From: Trebonia sp963734665 | GTDB taxonomy: Bacteria; Actinomycetota; Actinomycetes; Streptosporangiales; Streptosporangiaceae | Length of the DNA: 64,000 nt | Assembly (NCBI GenBank): GCA_963734665.1 | Contig: CAVTIR010000013.1 | Span: 1,240,001 to 1,304,000 of the forward strand | Reading direction: 5' to 3' | Shown here: piece after piece, positions 1-8,063 of the stretch | How the letters are laid out: every line of letters starts with the position of its first letter | Numbering within the stretch: position 1 is the first letter of the stretch | Translations under genes and position numbers: made by a program | The notes under the pieces: model-generated | Told to the model about the DNA's origin: nothing | Databases searched by the model: none | What the model saw: only the letters and a program-made list of their open reading frames with translations

Positions 1-1
1 G

Positions 2-622
2 CTGGACATCGGCTGCGGCGGCGGGTTCCTCGCCGAGGAGTTCGCGGCCCTGGGCTGCCGGGTGACCGGGGTCGACCCGTCGCCGACGTCGGTCGGCGCG
101 GCGCGCGCCCACGCGGCCGGGCGGGGCCTGCGCATCGACTACCGAGTCGGATTCGGCGAGGAGCTGCCGGCGCTGGACGCCGCCTTCGGCGTGGCGTGCT
201 GCTGTGACGTGCTCGAGCACGTATCTGATGTGGACCGCGTGATCAGCGAGACGGCCCGGGTGCTCGAGCCCGGCGGCCTGTACCTGTTCGACACCATTAG
301 CCGCACCCGCGCGAGCAAGCTGCTCGCGATCAAGGCCATGCAGCAGTGGCGGCTGACCCGGCTCACCGACGTGGCGTTCCACGACTGGGACATGTTCATC
401 ACGCCCGCCGAGCTGGCCGTCATCCTGGAACGCCACGGGCTCGCCCCCGGCGAGACGACCGGTCTCGGCGCGCGCGCAACGCCCCTCGCCGCGCTCCGCA
501 ACTTGGCCAGCGCCCGGCTGGGGCGCATCACCTACGGGGAGCTCAGCCGACGACTGGACGTGGGACAGGTAAGCACCACGGCCATCTCCTACATGGGGTT
601 CGCCACCAAGACGCAGCGGTAA
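2..622 (+). CDS. Class I SAM-dependent methyltransferase (UbiG-like), 5' partial
   Basis: The gene is cut by the left edge; the reading frame opens at base 2. The first visible residues, LDIGCGGGFL, are the glycine-rich motif I that binds S-adenosylmethionine. VTGVDPS is the acidic end of strand 2, CCDVLEHVSD matches motif II of UbiG/UbiE-type enzymes, and VLEPGGLYLF is the post-II region. About 207 residues are present, so only a short N-terminal helix is probably missing. The family methylates small molecules such as quinone precursors, but no substrate can be assigned. The next gene is about 400 bases away, so no operon is visible downstream. Confidence 0.85.
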   Translation: MDIGCGGGFLAEEFAALGCRVTGVDPSPTSVGAARAHAAGRGLRIDYRVGFGEELPALDAAFGVACCCDVLEHVSDVDRVISETARVLEPGGLYLFDTISRTRASKLLAIKAMQQWRLTRLTDVAFHDWDMFITPAELAVILERHGLAPGETTGLGARATPLAALRNLASARLGRITYGELSRRLDVGQVSTTAISYMGFATKTQR

Positions 623-1030
623 CCGCCCACTCGGGAACTAGTCGCGCAGGTTCCACGACAGCCGACGGCCACGCCGCGGCAGACTCGCTCACGTGCGTGA
701 GGATGCTCTTGACCAGGGCTGGCCCGAACTGGGATTCCGCGTAGTGCCCCGCACGGGTTCCCGGCCGCAGAGGCCGCCGCCCGCTACGCATGCTGGCGAT
801 GCTTCCCTGGCCTAGCATCAGGCGCGCTGACGAAGTCCATTATGAAGCCTGCGGAGATTTACGGTGTGCGCTAGAGACTGGGCGGCTCGGCTGGAGCTGC
901 GGGCACCCCTCTCGGACGGCTTCCTGGGGCAGACGCCACGGGGCAATCGGATGCATCTTCAGGCGCGGGGAAGTCCGTGGCTGCGGCTGACCGAGTGCCC
1001 ATCTGGACCGGATCAGGTACACTTACCGCC
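623..1030. other. Intergenic region, no gene seen
   Basis: This 408-base stretch has no convincing coding frame. It holds a roughly 78-base element (about 741-819) that recurs imperfectly at 8583-8660. The only promoter-like feature is a TACACT hexamer at 1018-1023, eight bases before the ATG at 1031, which would give a leaderless or very short-leader transcript for the downstream cassette. Confidence 0.5.
741..819. repeat. Dispersed intergenic repeat, copy 1
   Basis: Aligned by eye with 8583-8660, the two copies share CGCACGGGTTCC, CCGCCCGCTACGCATGCTG and TGCTTCC in the same order and spacing, roughly 85 percent identical with a one-base gap. Neither copy lies in a recognisable gene. It could be a shared 5' region left by an old duplication, or a small dispersed repeat. 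Confidence 0.55.
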
Positions 1031-1375
1031 ATGAAGTTCACCGCCGCCGACCTCGTGGCGACGCTTACCGCATCACCCGAGGAAAGCTACGTCCGCGTGG
1101 TGGCAGACTGGCTCGCTCACGGTGAGGTCGCCCCTGCCGCACCCGCGCTGACGGGACGGCCTGTCGTCGATGCGCTGGTCGCCGCGGTGACCGCGCATCT
1201 CGCCCGGCTGAACGAGACCGAGGCACCGGCCTGGACCCAGGAGCCGACCCGTATCCTGCCATCGTTCTGGCACCCCGGAAGCGACCGCTTCTTCGCCTAC
1301 TCCCTCGCCCACGCCCCTGCGGAGTTCGCCGCGCGCGGCATACTCGTCGAGCAGGACTCCCTGGTATCGGTGTGA
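1031..1375 (+). CDS. Hypothetical protein, first gene of nucleotidyltransferase-XRE cassette
   Basis: This 114-residue soluble protein has no catalytic motif I recognise. Start at ATG 1031 is chosen because a TACACT -10-like box lies just upstream and the earlier in-frame ATG would overlap it. The end is rich in aromatic residues (SFWHPGSDRFFAYSLAHAP). Small proteins ending in similar Phe/Trp-rich segments often sit directly before DUF6036-type nucleotidyltransferases in actinomycetes. Its stop overlaps the GTG of the next gene by four bases (GTGA), so it is translationally coupled and likely acts with the nucleotidyltransferase. Confidence 0.7.
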   Translation: MKFTAADLVATLTASPEESYVRVVADWLAHGEVAPAAPALTGRPVVDALVAAVTAHLARLNETEAPAWTQEPTRILPSFWHPGSDRFFAYSLAHAPAEFAARGILVEQDSLVSV

Positions 1376-1932
1376 GCGAAGGACGCGATCTCTCGCTCAC
1401 CCGCGAGCGGATCATCGGGCTCCTGGCCGAACTGGGCCAGGAACTCGATGCCCGCGGGGTCAAGGCGCAGCTATTCGTCGTGGGCGGCGCGGCGATGGCA
1501 CTGGCATACAACATGCGGCGCACCACCGCGGATGTAGATGGCGTGTTCGAGCCCAAGGCGGTCATCTATGAAGCTGCCCGCCGCGTCGCCGAGCGGCACG
1601 AAAAACTCCCGGCAGACTGGCTCAACGACGGGGTGAAGGGCCTTCTCCCCGGTGGCGCCGATCGGCACGCCAAGGTGATCCTCGACCTTCCCGGGATCAC
1701 CGTCAGCGTGCCCTCACCGCACTACCTCCTGGCACTGAAGGTCCAGGCCGCCCGCATAGACCGGGACCAGGACGACATCCGGTTCCTGGCCCGCGAGACA
1801 GGCGCGAAAACCGCTGACGACGTGCTGCGGATCGCCGAGCAGGTGATCGGCGGCAACCGCCTCCTGCCCAAGGCCCAGTTCATCGTGCAGGAGATGTTCC
1901 CCGAGGACCCAGCCGAGCCCTCGCCGCCGTGA
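1372..1932 (+). CDS. DUF6036/AbiEii-like nucleotidyltransferase (putative toxin)
   Basis: The 186-residue protein has the minimal nucleotidyltransferase signature. FVVGGAAMALAY (about 36-47) supplies the Gly-Gly loop, and TTADVDGVF (51-59) gives the Asp54-x-Asp56 metal-binding pair. PSPHYLLALKVQAARIDRDQDDI fits the C-terminal Lys/Asp helix of the AbiEii/MenT/DUF6036 group, written here only as a family match. Such enzymes can add nucleotides to tRNA and act as toxins paired with a DNA-binding antitoxin. It starts at GTG 1372, overlapping the upstream stop, and its own stop overlaps the downstream XRE gene by four bases. Toxin activity is inferred from family and context only. Confidence 0.75.
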   Translation: MSEGRDLSLTRERIIGLLAELGQELDARGVKAQLFVVGGAAMALAYNMRRTTADVDGVFEPKAVIYEAARRVAERHEKLPADWLNDGVKGLLPGGADRHAKVILDLPGITVSVPSPHYLLALKVQAARIDRDQDDIRFLARETGAKTADDVLRIAEQVIGGNRLLPKAQFIVQEMFPEDPAEPSPP

Positions 1933-2183
1933 GCACCCCCTTGCCTGAGGCGAATAACAACGACGCCATCGCGGTCCTAAGCGAGATGCCCTTCGCCGAG
2001 GCGCTGCGGCAGGCGAGAGAAGAGGCCGGGCTGTCGGTGAGCATGATGGCACGGTGCGCGCAGACCTCACGGGCAGCCATTCACGCCTATGAGACCGGTG
2101 CCCGGGAACCGAATGTCACCACCGCCCTTCGGCTCCTCCAGGCATGCGGGTACACGATGGGAATCATCCCGGACCGACGCTAG
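1929..2183 (+). CDS. XRE-family helix-turn-helix protein (putative antitoxin/autorepressor)
   Basis: This 84-residue protein is one Cro/C1-type HTH domain. FAEALRQAREEAGLSVSMMA and ARCAQTSRAAIHAYETG form the helix-turn-helix, followed by REPNVTTALRLLQACGY, the usual fourth and fifth helices. The GTG start overlaps the nucleotidyltransferase stop (GTGA). The order is toxin first, antitoxin last. It probably binds the cassette promoter and neutralises the nucleotidyltransferase, but no operator is obvious upstream of 1031. Confidence 0.8.
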   Translation: MSTPLPEANNNDAIAVLSEMPFAEALRQAREEAGLSVSMMARCAQTSRAAIHAYETGAREPNVTTALRLLQACGYTMGIIPDRR

Positions 2184-2338
2184 CCCGCCGCGACCAGGGC
2201 CGGCTGCAATGCCTGCCCGAACGAGTGGGGCACGGGCGCCGGGCGCGCCCTGATGGTCCGCGACGTGAGCGCCTGGCCGACCCGCAGGTCGAACTCGTGT
2301 GCCGTGCCAATACTCGCCCATAGCCGCTTTTTCGCTGG

Positions 2339-3400
2339 CTACGCTGCTCTGCGGTACTCGCTGATCAGGCCACCCACGACACGCCGACGCTCGATCCGGG
2401 CAGTGATGTCGACGGCGTTGCCGGGCTGGCGCAGCGGGGGTTCCTGCTGCAGCCCCTGATGCGGACGGTGCCCGTTATAGTGCCGCGCGTACTCGGCCAG
2501 CACCTCCCGCAGGTGCCGCTCGCCGAGGATCAGCACGTGATCCAGGCACTCGCGGCGGAGCGTGCCCACGAACCGCTCCGCGAACGAGTTCGCCCGCGGC
2601 GACCGGACCGGCGTCTTGATCACCCGCGTGCCGTTACCGGCGAAGACGCCGTCGAACGCGGCGGTGAACTTGCTGTCCCGGTCGCGAATTAGGAACTTGA
2701 ACCTGCTGGCGCGCTCGCCGAGGTCCATGAGGAGGTTGCGGGCCTGCTGGGCGGTCCAGGCTCCGGTCGGATGGGCTGTGACGCCCAGGACGTGCACGGC
2801 CCGGGTCTCGACCTCCATCACGAACAAGACATACAGGCGCTGCAGCAGCACGGTGTCCACGTGCATGAAGTCGCACGCCAGGATGCAGGACGCCTGGGCC
2901 TTCAGGAACTGCCGCCACGTCGGCGACGCCCGCCGCGGCGCGGGGCCAAGCCCGGCGGCGGCCAGGATCCGGCGGACCGTCCCCTCCCCCACCCGATACC
3001 CCAGGCCGGCCAGCTCACCCTGGATGCGCCGGTACCCCCAGCGCGGATTCTCCCGTGCCAGTTGCTCCACTAGTGCCCGTACCTCGGCAGGGACCGGCGG
3101 GCGCCCCGGCGCGTTCGGATAGGTCCACTTTCTCTGGAGTAGCCGCCGGTGCCAGGCCAGCAGGGTGCCCGGTGTCACGATCCGGTGCAGCCGCATGTGC
3201 CCGGGCAGCAGCCGGGCCAGCGCGGCGAGCACGGCACGGTCAGCCCAGTCCGGCCCCGGGCGCGCGGCCTGACGTCGCAGCACCGCGACCTCATGCCGGA
3301 AGATCAAGATCTCCGCGTCCTTAGCGGTATCACTTCGCACCAGAAGCACCAGCCAGCCGAACACCCTGACCATGAACAGGTAGACGAGACGGATTAGCAC
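2339..3400 (-). CDS. DDE transposase with integrase core (rve), IS3/IS481-like
   Basis: A 353-residue single-frame transposase. Residues 1-45 are hydrophobic and basic, about 60-130 form an HTH region ending in the RWGYRRIQGELAGLGY signature of IS3/IS481 orfB-type proteins, and 165-330 hold the catalytic core. The DDE triad is visible as CDFMHVDT, IRDRDSKF and SFAERFVGTLRRECLDH. The length is full for the family and there is no frameshift, so it may be active. I could not find clear terminal inverted repeats or a target-site duplication. It sits 56 bases from the left end of duplication copy A, which may be linked to that rearrangement. Confidence 0.85.
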   Translation of the reverse strand: MLIRLVYLFMVRVFGWLVLLVRSDTAKDAEILIFRHEVAVLRRQAARPGPDWADRAVLAALARLLPGHMRLHRIVTPGTLLAWHRRLLQRKWTYPNAPGRPPVPAEVRALVEQLARENPRWGYRRIQGELAGLGYRVGEGTVRRILAAAGLGPAPRRASPTWRQFLKAQASCILACDFMHVDTVLLQRLYVLFVMEVETRAVHVLGVTAHPTGAWTAQQARNLLMDLGERASRFKFLIRDRDSKFTAAFDGVFAGNGTRVIKTPVRSPRANSFAERFVGTLRRECLDHVLILGERHLREVLAEYARHYNGHRPHQGLQQEPPLRQPGNAVDITARIERRRVVGGLISEYRRAA

Positions 3401-3507
3401 GGACGCCGAGCGTAAAGCAGCAGGTCAGACACGCGCAGGATTTTGGCACGGCACAGGCCGGAGGTCCTGGGCACGGGTTTCCACTGGGCGTTCGACGGCG
3501 AGCCTGT

Positions 3508-3756
3508 TCACGGAGTCCTCCGCCGCCGAGACGGAGCGGAGGTAGTGCCGGGGTGGCGCTCGTGGATGCTGAGGGCCAGTCGCAGGGCTGCAGGTTCGAG
3601 GACGATACCTGTCTCCGCTTCCGTCTCGCGGACGGCGGCGCTCAGGATGCTCTCGCCGTCTTCGAGGTGGCCGCTGGGCGAAGCGCGGGTTCCATGATTC
3701 CCGTGCCCTGTTTGACGGGAACCCGCATCATGACGAGCATGCCGAGCTGGGTGTAG
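3508..3756 (-). pseudogene. NUDIX hydrolase relic (copy A)
   Basis: On the minus strand one frame reads PSGHLEDGESILSAAVRETE followed by AETGIVLEP, which is a NUDIX box (Gx5Ex7REuxEExGu) with one Glu replaced by Ala. The preceding strand (LVMMRVPVKQGTGIMEP) is in a different frame, and the frame stops at 3508 just before residues resembling the usual TGEPSNAEPHK segment. So the gene is frameshifted and truncated where the duplication begins. NUDIX enzymes hydrolyse nucleoside-diphosphate compounds; this copy is almost certainly dead. The matching copy is at 43868-44116. Confidence 0.65.
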
Positions 3757-3976
3757 CGCGGGTTACGGTTCCGGGATATTCGCCGCGGTCGTCGTGCCCG
3801 GGTGCGCGCTGGCGGGACCGTCGCTAGCTACTTGACGATGTGCGGCGGAGCGTTCGCCGCCGTGGGATCGGCCTCGCCGAAGAAGGCGAGAGGGTGGGGC
3901 AAGCCATCTCACTTACCACGCGATCAGGGAAAGGGGAGCACTCACTCCTCTCCATTTTCAACTTATAGCTCACCCC

Positions 3977-4012
3977 GGGGCTTGCGGCAAGACCCGGGTC
4001 GTGCCGTAGAGT
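3977..4012 (+). promoter_or_regulatory. Rifamycin-associated-element-like inverted repeat over promoter (copy A)
   Basis: GGGGCTTGCGGCAAGACCC (3977-3995) is a 19-bp inverted repeat with arms GGG-x-CTTGC and GCAAG-x-CCC. It overlaps a -35 TTGCGG (3982-3987); a -10 TAGAGT follows at 4007-4012 with a 19-bp spacer. The size, symmetry and position fit the rifamycin-associated element described upstream of rifamycin-inactivating genes in actinomycetes; that sequence is recalled, not checked. A second imperfect dyad GGCAAGACCCGGGTCGTGCC (3986-4005) lies in the spacer, as for MerR operators, so a MerR-type activator is an alternative reading. Confidence 0.6.
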
Positions 4013-4053
4013 CACCGGCCGTGACCAGAACCTGCGGAAATGGGAGTAGCGAA

Positions 4054-4170
4054 ATGCGTGTGCTGTTGTCGGCGTGCGGGTCGCGCCGGGACGCCGGACC
4101 GCGGCCAGGCGGGTGGTTCCCGCTGGGGAAGTCGCCCGCGACGAAGGACTGCGGGGGGAGCGGACAGTGA
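4054..4170 (+). pseudogene. Glycosyltransferase N-terminal remnant acting as leader ORF (copy A)
   Basis: A 38-codon frame begins MRVLLSACGSRRD, closely like the MRVLLSxxGSRGD start of macrolide/rifamycin-type GT1 glycosyltransferases, then departs from the family and ends. Its TGA overlaps the ATG of the monooxygenase (TGATG), so translation is probably coupled. I read it as the first codons of a lost glycosyltransferase whose promoter was captured by the monooxygenase through a deletion. Rifamycin glycosyltransferases are among known RAE-controlled genes, which fits the promoter just upstream. Confidence 0.5.
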
Positions 4171-5732
4171 TGGACGCCGACGTCGTCATCGTGGGCGCCG
4201 GCCCGACCGGCCTGATGCTGGCCGCCGAGCTGCGCCTGGCCGGGGTGCGGGCGCTGGTGCTGGAGCGGAGGCAGCAGCTCCGGGAGATTCCGAGGGCCAA
4301 CGGCTTCGGCGGGCAGATCGCGGAACTGCTGCGCTACCGGGGCCTGCTGGACCGGGTTGTAGCGGCCGGGACCAGTGCCGTCCAGCGGGCTCCCCGGCTG
4401 CCGTTCGGCGAGGTGCACCTGGACTTCTCGCGTCTGGCGGATCCGCCGATGTGGGCGCTGGGTCTTCCGCAGCCGCGGCTGGAGCGCGTGCTGGGTGAGC
4501 ACGCCGCCGTGCTCGGCGCCGAGGTTCGCCGCGGCCACGAGGTCGTCGCGGTCAGCCAGGACGACGCCGCGGCAGCCGCCGACGTGCGCGGCCCGGACGG
4601 GATCTACCGGGTCAGCGCCCGCTACCTGGTGGGCTGCGACGGGGCGCGCAGCCGGGTCCGCGACCTGGCCGGCATCGCGTTCCCCGGCACCACCTATCCG
4701 GAGGTCCACCGGCTGGGCCAGGGCACCCTGGCCGGTGATGTGACGGTGCTCGGCAACGGTGACATCGACGTTCCCGGGCTGGGCACGGTCCGCCGCGGCT
4801 TCACCCGGACCGGCCGCGGCGTGTTCGCGTTCGGGCTGACCGCCGGGCGCGTGATGATCCAGACCACCGAGGACGAGACCACCGCGGTCGATGACGACGC
4901 GCCGATGAGCCTGGCTGAGTTCCAGGGCAGTATCCGCCGGGTGCTCGGGGCGGAGCTTCCGCTGGCCGAGGTGACCCGGCTGTCACGCTACGGGTTCGAG
5001 GCGCGGCAGGCGGAGCGTTACCGTGACGGGCGGATCCTGGTCGCCGGCGATGCGGCGCACCAGTTCCCGGCCACCGGGATCGGCATCAGCACCGGCATGA
5101 CGGACGCGGTCAACCTGGCCTGGAAGCTGGCCGCCGGCGTCCACGGCTGGGCGCCGCCGGGCCTGCTCGGCACTTACCACGACGAGCGCCACTTCGCCGG
5201 GGCGCGCGGGATGCTGCAGACCCAGGCGCAGGTGGCGCTGCGGCGCGGGCAGGACCCGGCCGCCGACGCACTGCGGCAGCTCTTCCTGGAGCTGATGGCC
5301 TACGAGCAGCCGCTGCGTCACGTCGGGGAGCTGATAGCCGGCTCGGACTTCCGCTATCCGCTGCCCAACCCCGGCAGCCACCCCCTGGCCGGCGCGTTCG
5401 CCCCCGACCTGCTCCTGCGCACCGAGAACGGGAGCGCCACCAGCGTCGCGGAGCTCATGCGCACCGCGCGGCCGGTCTTCCTCGACCTGGCCGGCCGCAC
5501 CGACCTGCTCGAAGCCGCCCGCACCTGGGACGGCCGCGTCGATATCCGTACCGCCACGACCGTTGACCGGCCCGCCGACGCCCTCCTGATCCGCCCCGAC
5601 GCCTACATTGCCTGGGCCGCGACAGCCGGCGAGCCCGCCCAGTCCGGCGTGCCGGCGCTGCGACAAGCGCTCTCCCGCTGGTTCGGCGCACCCCTGGACA
5701 CCGCAGTGCCCGTCGCCGGCCGGCCCTCCTGA
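4170..5732 (+). CDS. FAD-dependent monooxygenase, rifampicin monooxygenase (Rox)-like, intact copy A
   Basis: This 520-residue PHBH-fold flavoprotein hydroxylase carries the Rossmann motif VGAGPTG at 8-14, the DG motif VGCDGARSRVR at 154-164, and the GD motif GDAAHQFPATGIG at 293-305 followed by TDAVNLAWKLA. A thioredoxin-like C-terminal domain ends at WFGAPLDTAVP. The layout and several stretches resemble Rox enzymes, which hydroxylate and linearise rifamycins using NAD(P)H and O2; other aromatic polyketide hydroxylases look similar. ATG 4170 is chosen because it follows a G-rich Shine-Dalgarno and gives the full Rossmann strand. The RAE-like promoter upstream supports an antibiotic-inactivation role. 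Its twin at 44530 is frameshifted. Confidence 0.8.
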   Translation: MDADVVIVGAGPTGLMLAAELRLAGVRALVLERRQQLREIPRANGFGGQIAELLRYRGLLDRVVAAGTSAVQRAPRLPFGEVHLDFSRLADPPMWALGLPQPRLERVLGEHAAVLGAEVRRGHEVVAVSQDDAAAAADVRGPDGIYRVSARYLVGCDGARSRVRDLAGIAFPGTTYPEVHRLGQGTLAGDVTVLGNGDIDVPGLGTVRRGFTRTGRGVFAFGLTAGRVMIQTTEDETTAVDDDAPMSLAEFQGSIRRVLGAELPLAEVTRLSRYGFEARQAERYRDGRILVAGDAAHQFPATGIGISTGMTDAVNLAWKLAAGVHGWAPPGLLGTYHDERHFAGARGMLQTQAQVALRRGQDPAADALRQLFLELMAYEQPLRHVGELIAGSDFRYPLPNPGSHPLAGAFAPDLLLRTENGSATSVAELMRTARPVFLDLAGRTDLLEAARTWDGRVDIRTATTVDRPADALLIRPDAYIAWAATAGEPAQSGVPALRQALSRWFGAPLDTAVPVAGRPS

Positions 5733-5761
5733 CCGGCCGGCATCGCCAGCAGCAGTGCACG

Positions 5762-7648
5762 TCATGCCGGCTGGTTGGCCTGGCCTTCCGCGGCCAGCCG
5801 GGCCACCCTCAGCTCGGCCGCCGTCAGCGCGTCGCGCCCGGTCATCGCCTCGCGCCGCGGCTTCGCGCCGACCGCCACGAGCTCCGCTCGGGCCCGGGCC
5901 GCGATCCGCCGGGCGCCGCAATAGTGGGCTAGGTCCAGCGCGCGCTCCAGCGGCTCGCGGGCCTGCTTCCGCTGGCCGGCCCGGCGCAGCGCGGCCCCGT
6001 AGTCCGCCAGCGCCCGGGCCGTTTCGACCCGGGCCGGGGAGGCCTCAAGCACGGATACCGCCTCGGCCAGCAGGTCCCTGCCAGCCGCGCCGCTCTCGAC
6101 CAGGCCGCTGGCGCGCAGGGCGACGCCGAGCTGCCGCGGCAGCCCTGCGCTGCGGGCGATCGCCAGCTCGGCGCGGGCCAGCGTGAGGGCCTGCTCCGGC
6201 TGGCCAAGGGACGCCTGCATGACCGCCGCCTGCGAGCGCCAGTCGTACCCGGCAAGCACGATGCCGAACAGCTCGCATCGCCGGCCCGCCGTGAGGAAGT
6301 CCTCCAGAGCTTCGCGGTCTCTTCCCTGCGCGGCGCGCAGCCGGCCGCGCGCCATGAGGTAGGGCAGGACAGTGATCGAATGCGAATCCAGCGGTGGCGG
6401 GACCTGTGCCAGCTCGGCGTCGGCCAGGTCCAGCTCATCGCGCTCGACCAGGACGTCGACCAGGTGGGCCAGCGGCTGCTTGTAAGCGGCGAACGTTCCG
6501 GTCGCGTGTTCCAGTGCCCACCGGGACTGTGCCTCGGCGTCGGCGAGCTCACCGCGGTTGAGCATCGCCCAGGCGGAGAACCCGGTTACCATCACCAGCC
6601 AGGGAACCGCCGATCGCTGCCTGAGGCTGGCCAGCGTGTCCGCACGCAGCCGGTCGATCCGGTCGAACTCCTCCAGGCCGGTCAGGGCGGCGATGATGCT
6701 CGTGCAGGCATCGGCCGCGGGCGGATACGGGCGGTATGCGAGCGCGTGCTCGACCAGCGGAAGTGCCACGCCTGGCTGGTTGCGCCATATGGCGACATGG
6801 GCCATGGCGACCAGGCGGTGCACCGGCGGATCGGAGCTCCCGCCTGCCGCTGCCGCCCAGCGTTCCACCCTCTCCCGGGCTGCGCGGGCCGTCCGGTCGT
6901 CCTGAATTCCGAGCAGGACGGACCATGCCTCGAGCGCGGCGGCCTGGCCCGGGTCGGCGACCGCGATCCGGTCGCTCGCCTGCTGCAATACGTCCGCGGC
7001 ATCGCTCCGGTCGGCGGTGACATAGGCGCTCGCCAGCGCCCTGGCGGCACCGGTAATGGTCATGGCGTTGTCCGCGTGCGCCAGGGCTTGCTGCACATGA
7101 GGGATGGCGTCGGGCTGTCCGGAGTACCACTCGGCACTCCCCAGCCGCAGCAGGAGCTGGGCGCGCTCGGCCTCGGCTGCGGGCTCGGCTACCGCTCGCC
7201 GCAGGTACTGCGCCGCGACCTCGGGCGCGCCGCGTTCATGCGCATCGGCGGCGGCCCGGCTCAGCCGGTCTACCACCCACGGGTCACTCGCGGGACCTGT
7301 GGCAAGCAGGTGCGCGGCGACCCGGTCGATGGCACCTGCCCGGTCCAGGACCGTAGCCGCCCGCCGGTGCGACAGCCGGCGCGCCCCCAGCCCGGCGCTG
7401 GCGTACACCGCCTGGCCAATCACCGGATGAAAGAAATCCAGCGGCCGGACAGCGGCGAAAATCTGCGCCGCCGCCAGCTCGTCCGCGGCGAGCTCGGCGA
7501 CTTCGAGATCAAGTTTCGCCAGCTCAGCCGCAATCGCGACCTCAGACTGCGTGCCCAGTACCGCCAGTGCGCCGGCCAGTGCGACCGCGTCCGGCTTCAT
7601 CCGGGCAAGCCGTGCCTTCAAGCAGGAAAATGGCGGCACCTGGCCCAT
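5762..7648 (-). pseudogene. LuxR-family LAL regulator, truncated at both ends
   Basis: The 628-residue frame covers the middle of a large ATP-binding LuxR (LAL) regulator. Residues 10-120 resemble the segment after the NB-ARC-like ATPase (ARLARMKPDAVALAGALAVL, FFHPVIGQAVYA) and 130-590 are helical tetratricopeptide-like repeats. The P-loop ATPase half is missing, since full proteins have about 900 residues. The C terminus reaches only LTAAELRVARLAAEGQ, the first helix of the LuxR HTH, and is cut exactly where duplication copy A ends (5773). Without P-loop and DNA-binding helices it cannot work as a regulator. Confidence 0.8.
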
Positions 7649-7873
7649 CCATCATGACGTTGATCGTAATGGCGGGATGCCGGCTGCCGCTCCAGCTCAC
7701 GGTTAGCGCTAGCACTAAGAAGGTCGGCACGATCCGGCCCTTTGATCCGGCCACTGCTAGCAGGATCACAAACCGTGTCGGCCGCTTTCACCGGACTCCG
7801 ATTGCACCCCTGATACTGCGTCGCGCCAGGAATATATACCTTTGTCAACGATTGCCACCGCCCGCAGGCGCAG

Positions 7874-7885
7874 TGGTCTAGACCT
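7874..7885. promoter_or_regulatory. DasR/GntR-type operator-like site
   Basis: TGGTCTAGACCT matches the core of the DasR responsive element (consensus ACTGGTCTAGACCAGT) known from GlcNAc and chitin genes in streptomycetes. No chitin or GlcNAc gene is adjacent, so it is probably a relic or belongs to the repeat family described at 8231-8511. Confidence 0.4.
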
Positions 7886-8035
7886 ATACGCACCGATGTT
7901 TGCTCCATGTTTGCTCGGATGCCCCGGTACGGGCCGGTAGAACCCGGTACTCACGTCACTTCGCCTCGCGGGGTTGCGGTACAGCTCCGCATGTCATAGC
8001 ATTCCTGTGACTCAAGTTTTCAAAAAAGTGCCTCT

Positions 8036-8063
8036 GAGCAGCGGACTCTTAATCCGCGGGTCC
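8036..8063 (+). other. tRNA-Lys(CTT) fragment, possible integration-site remnant
   Basis: The sequence from 8041 folds as an anticodon arm: stem GCGGA, loop CTCTTAA with anticodon CTT, stem TCCGC (8041-8057). It is preceded by GAGCA (end of a D arm) and followed by GGGTCC (variable region and start of the T arm). After that it no longer matches a tRNA and no acceptor stem is present. Fragments like this mark attachment sites of integrative elements. It is not a working tRNA gene. Confidence 0.55.

Larger units (their letters stand above)
3457..5773. repeat. 2.3-kb direct duplication, copy A
   Basis: Bases 3457-5773 match 43817-46132 almost perfectly in the same orientation. The differences seen by eye are one G missing in copy B in the first codons of the monooxygenase, and one G-to-C change giving Gly215Ala. 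Identity begins at GCCG and ends in GGCTG; flanks are unrelated. Copy A carries a NUDIX relic, the RAE-like promoter, a glycosyltransferase leader and an intact FAD monooxygenase. Its right end cuts the HTH of a LuxR-type regulator. There is no transposase inside the repeat. Confidence 0.95.

Noticed and set aside
3553..3756. Plus-strand small protein in duplication copy A
   Set aside because: It is the antisense of the NUDIX box and has no ribosome-binding site.
3986..4005. MerR-type operator in the 19-bp spacer (GGCAAGACCCGGGTCGTGCC)
   Set aside because: The 19-bp inverted repeat at 3977-3995 has better arms and fits the rifamycin-associated element next to a Rox-like gene; no merR gene is nearby. 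Kept only as an alternative.
3963..4709. Long minus-strand frame opposite the monooxygenase
   Set aside because: It is a codon-position shadow typical of high-GC genes, has no motif, and the plus strand carries a clear flavoprotein.
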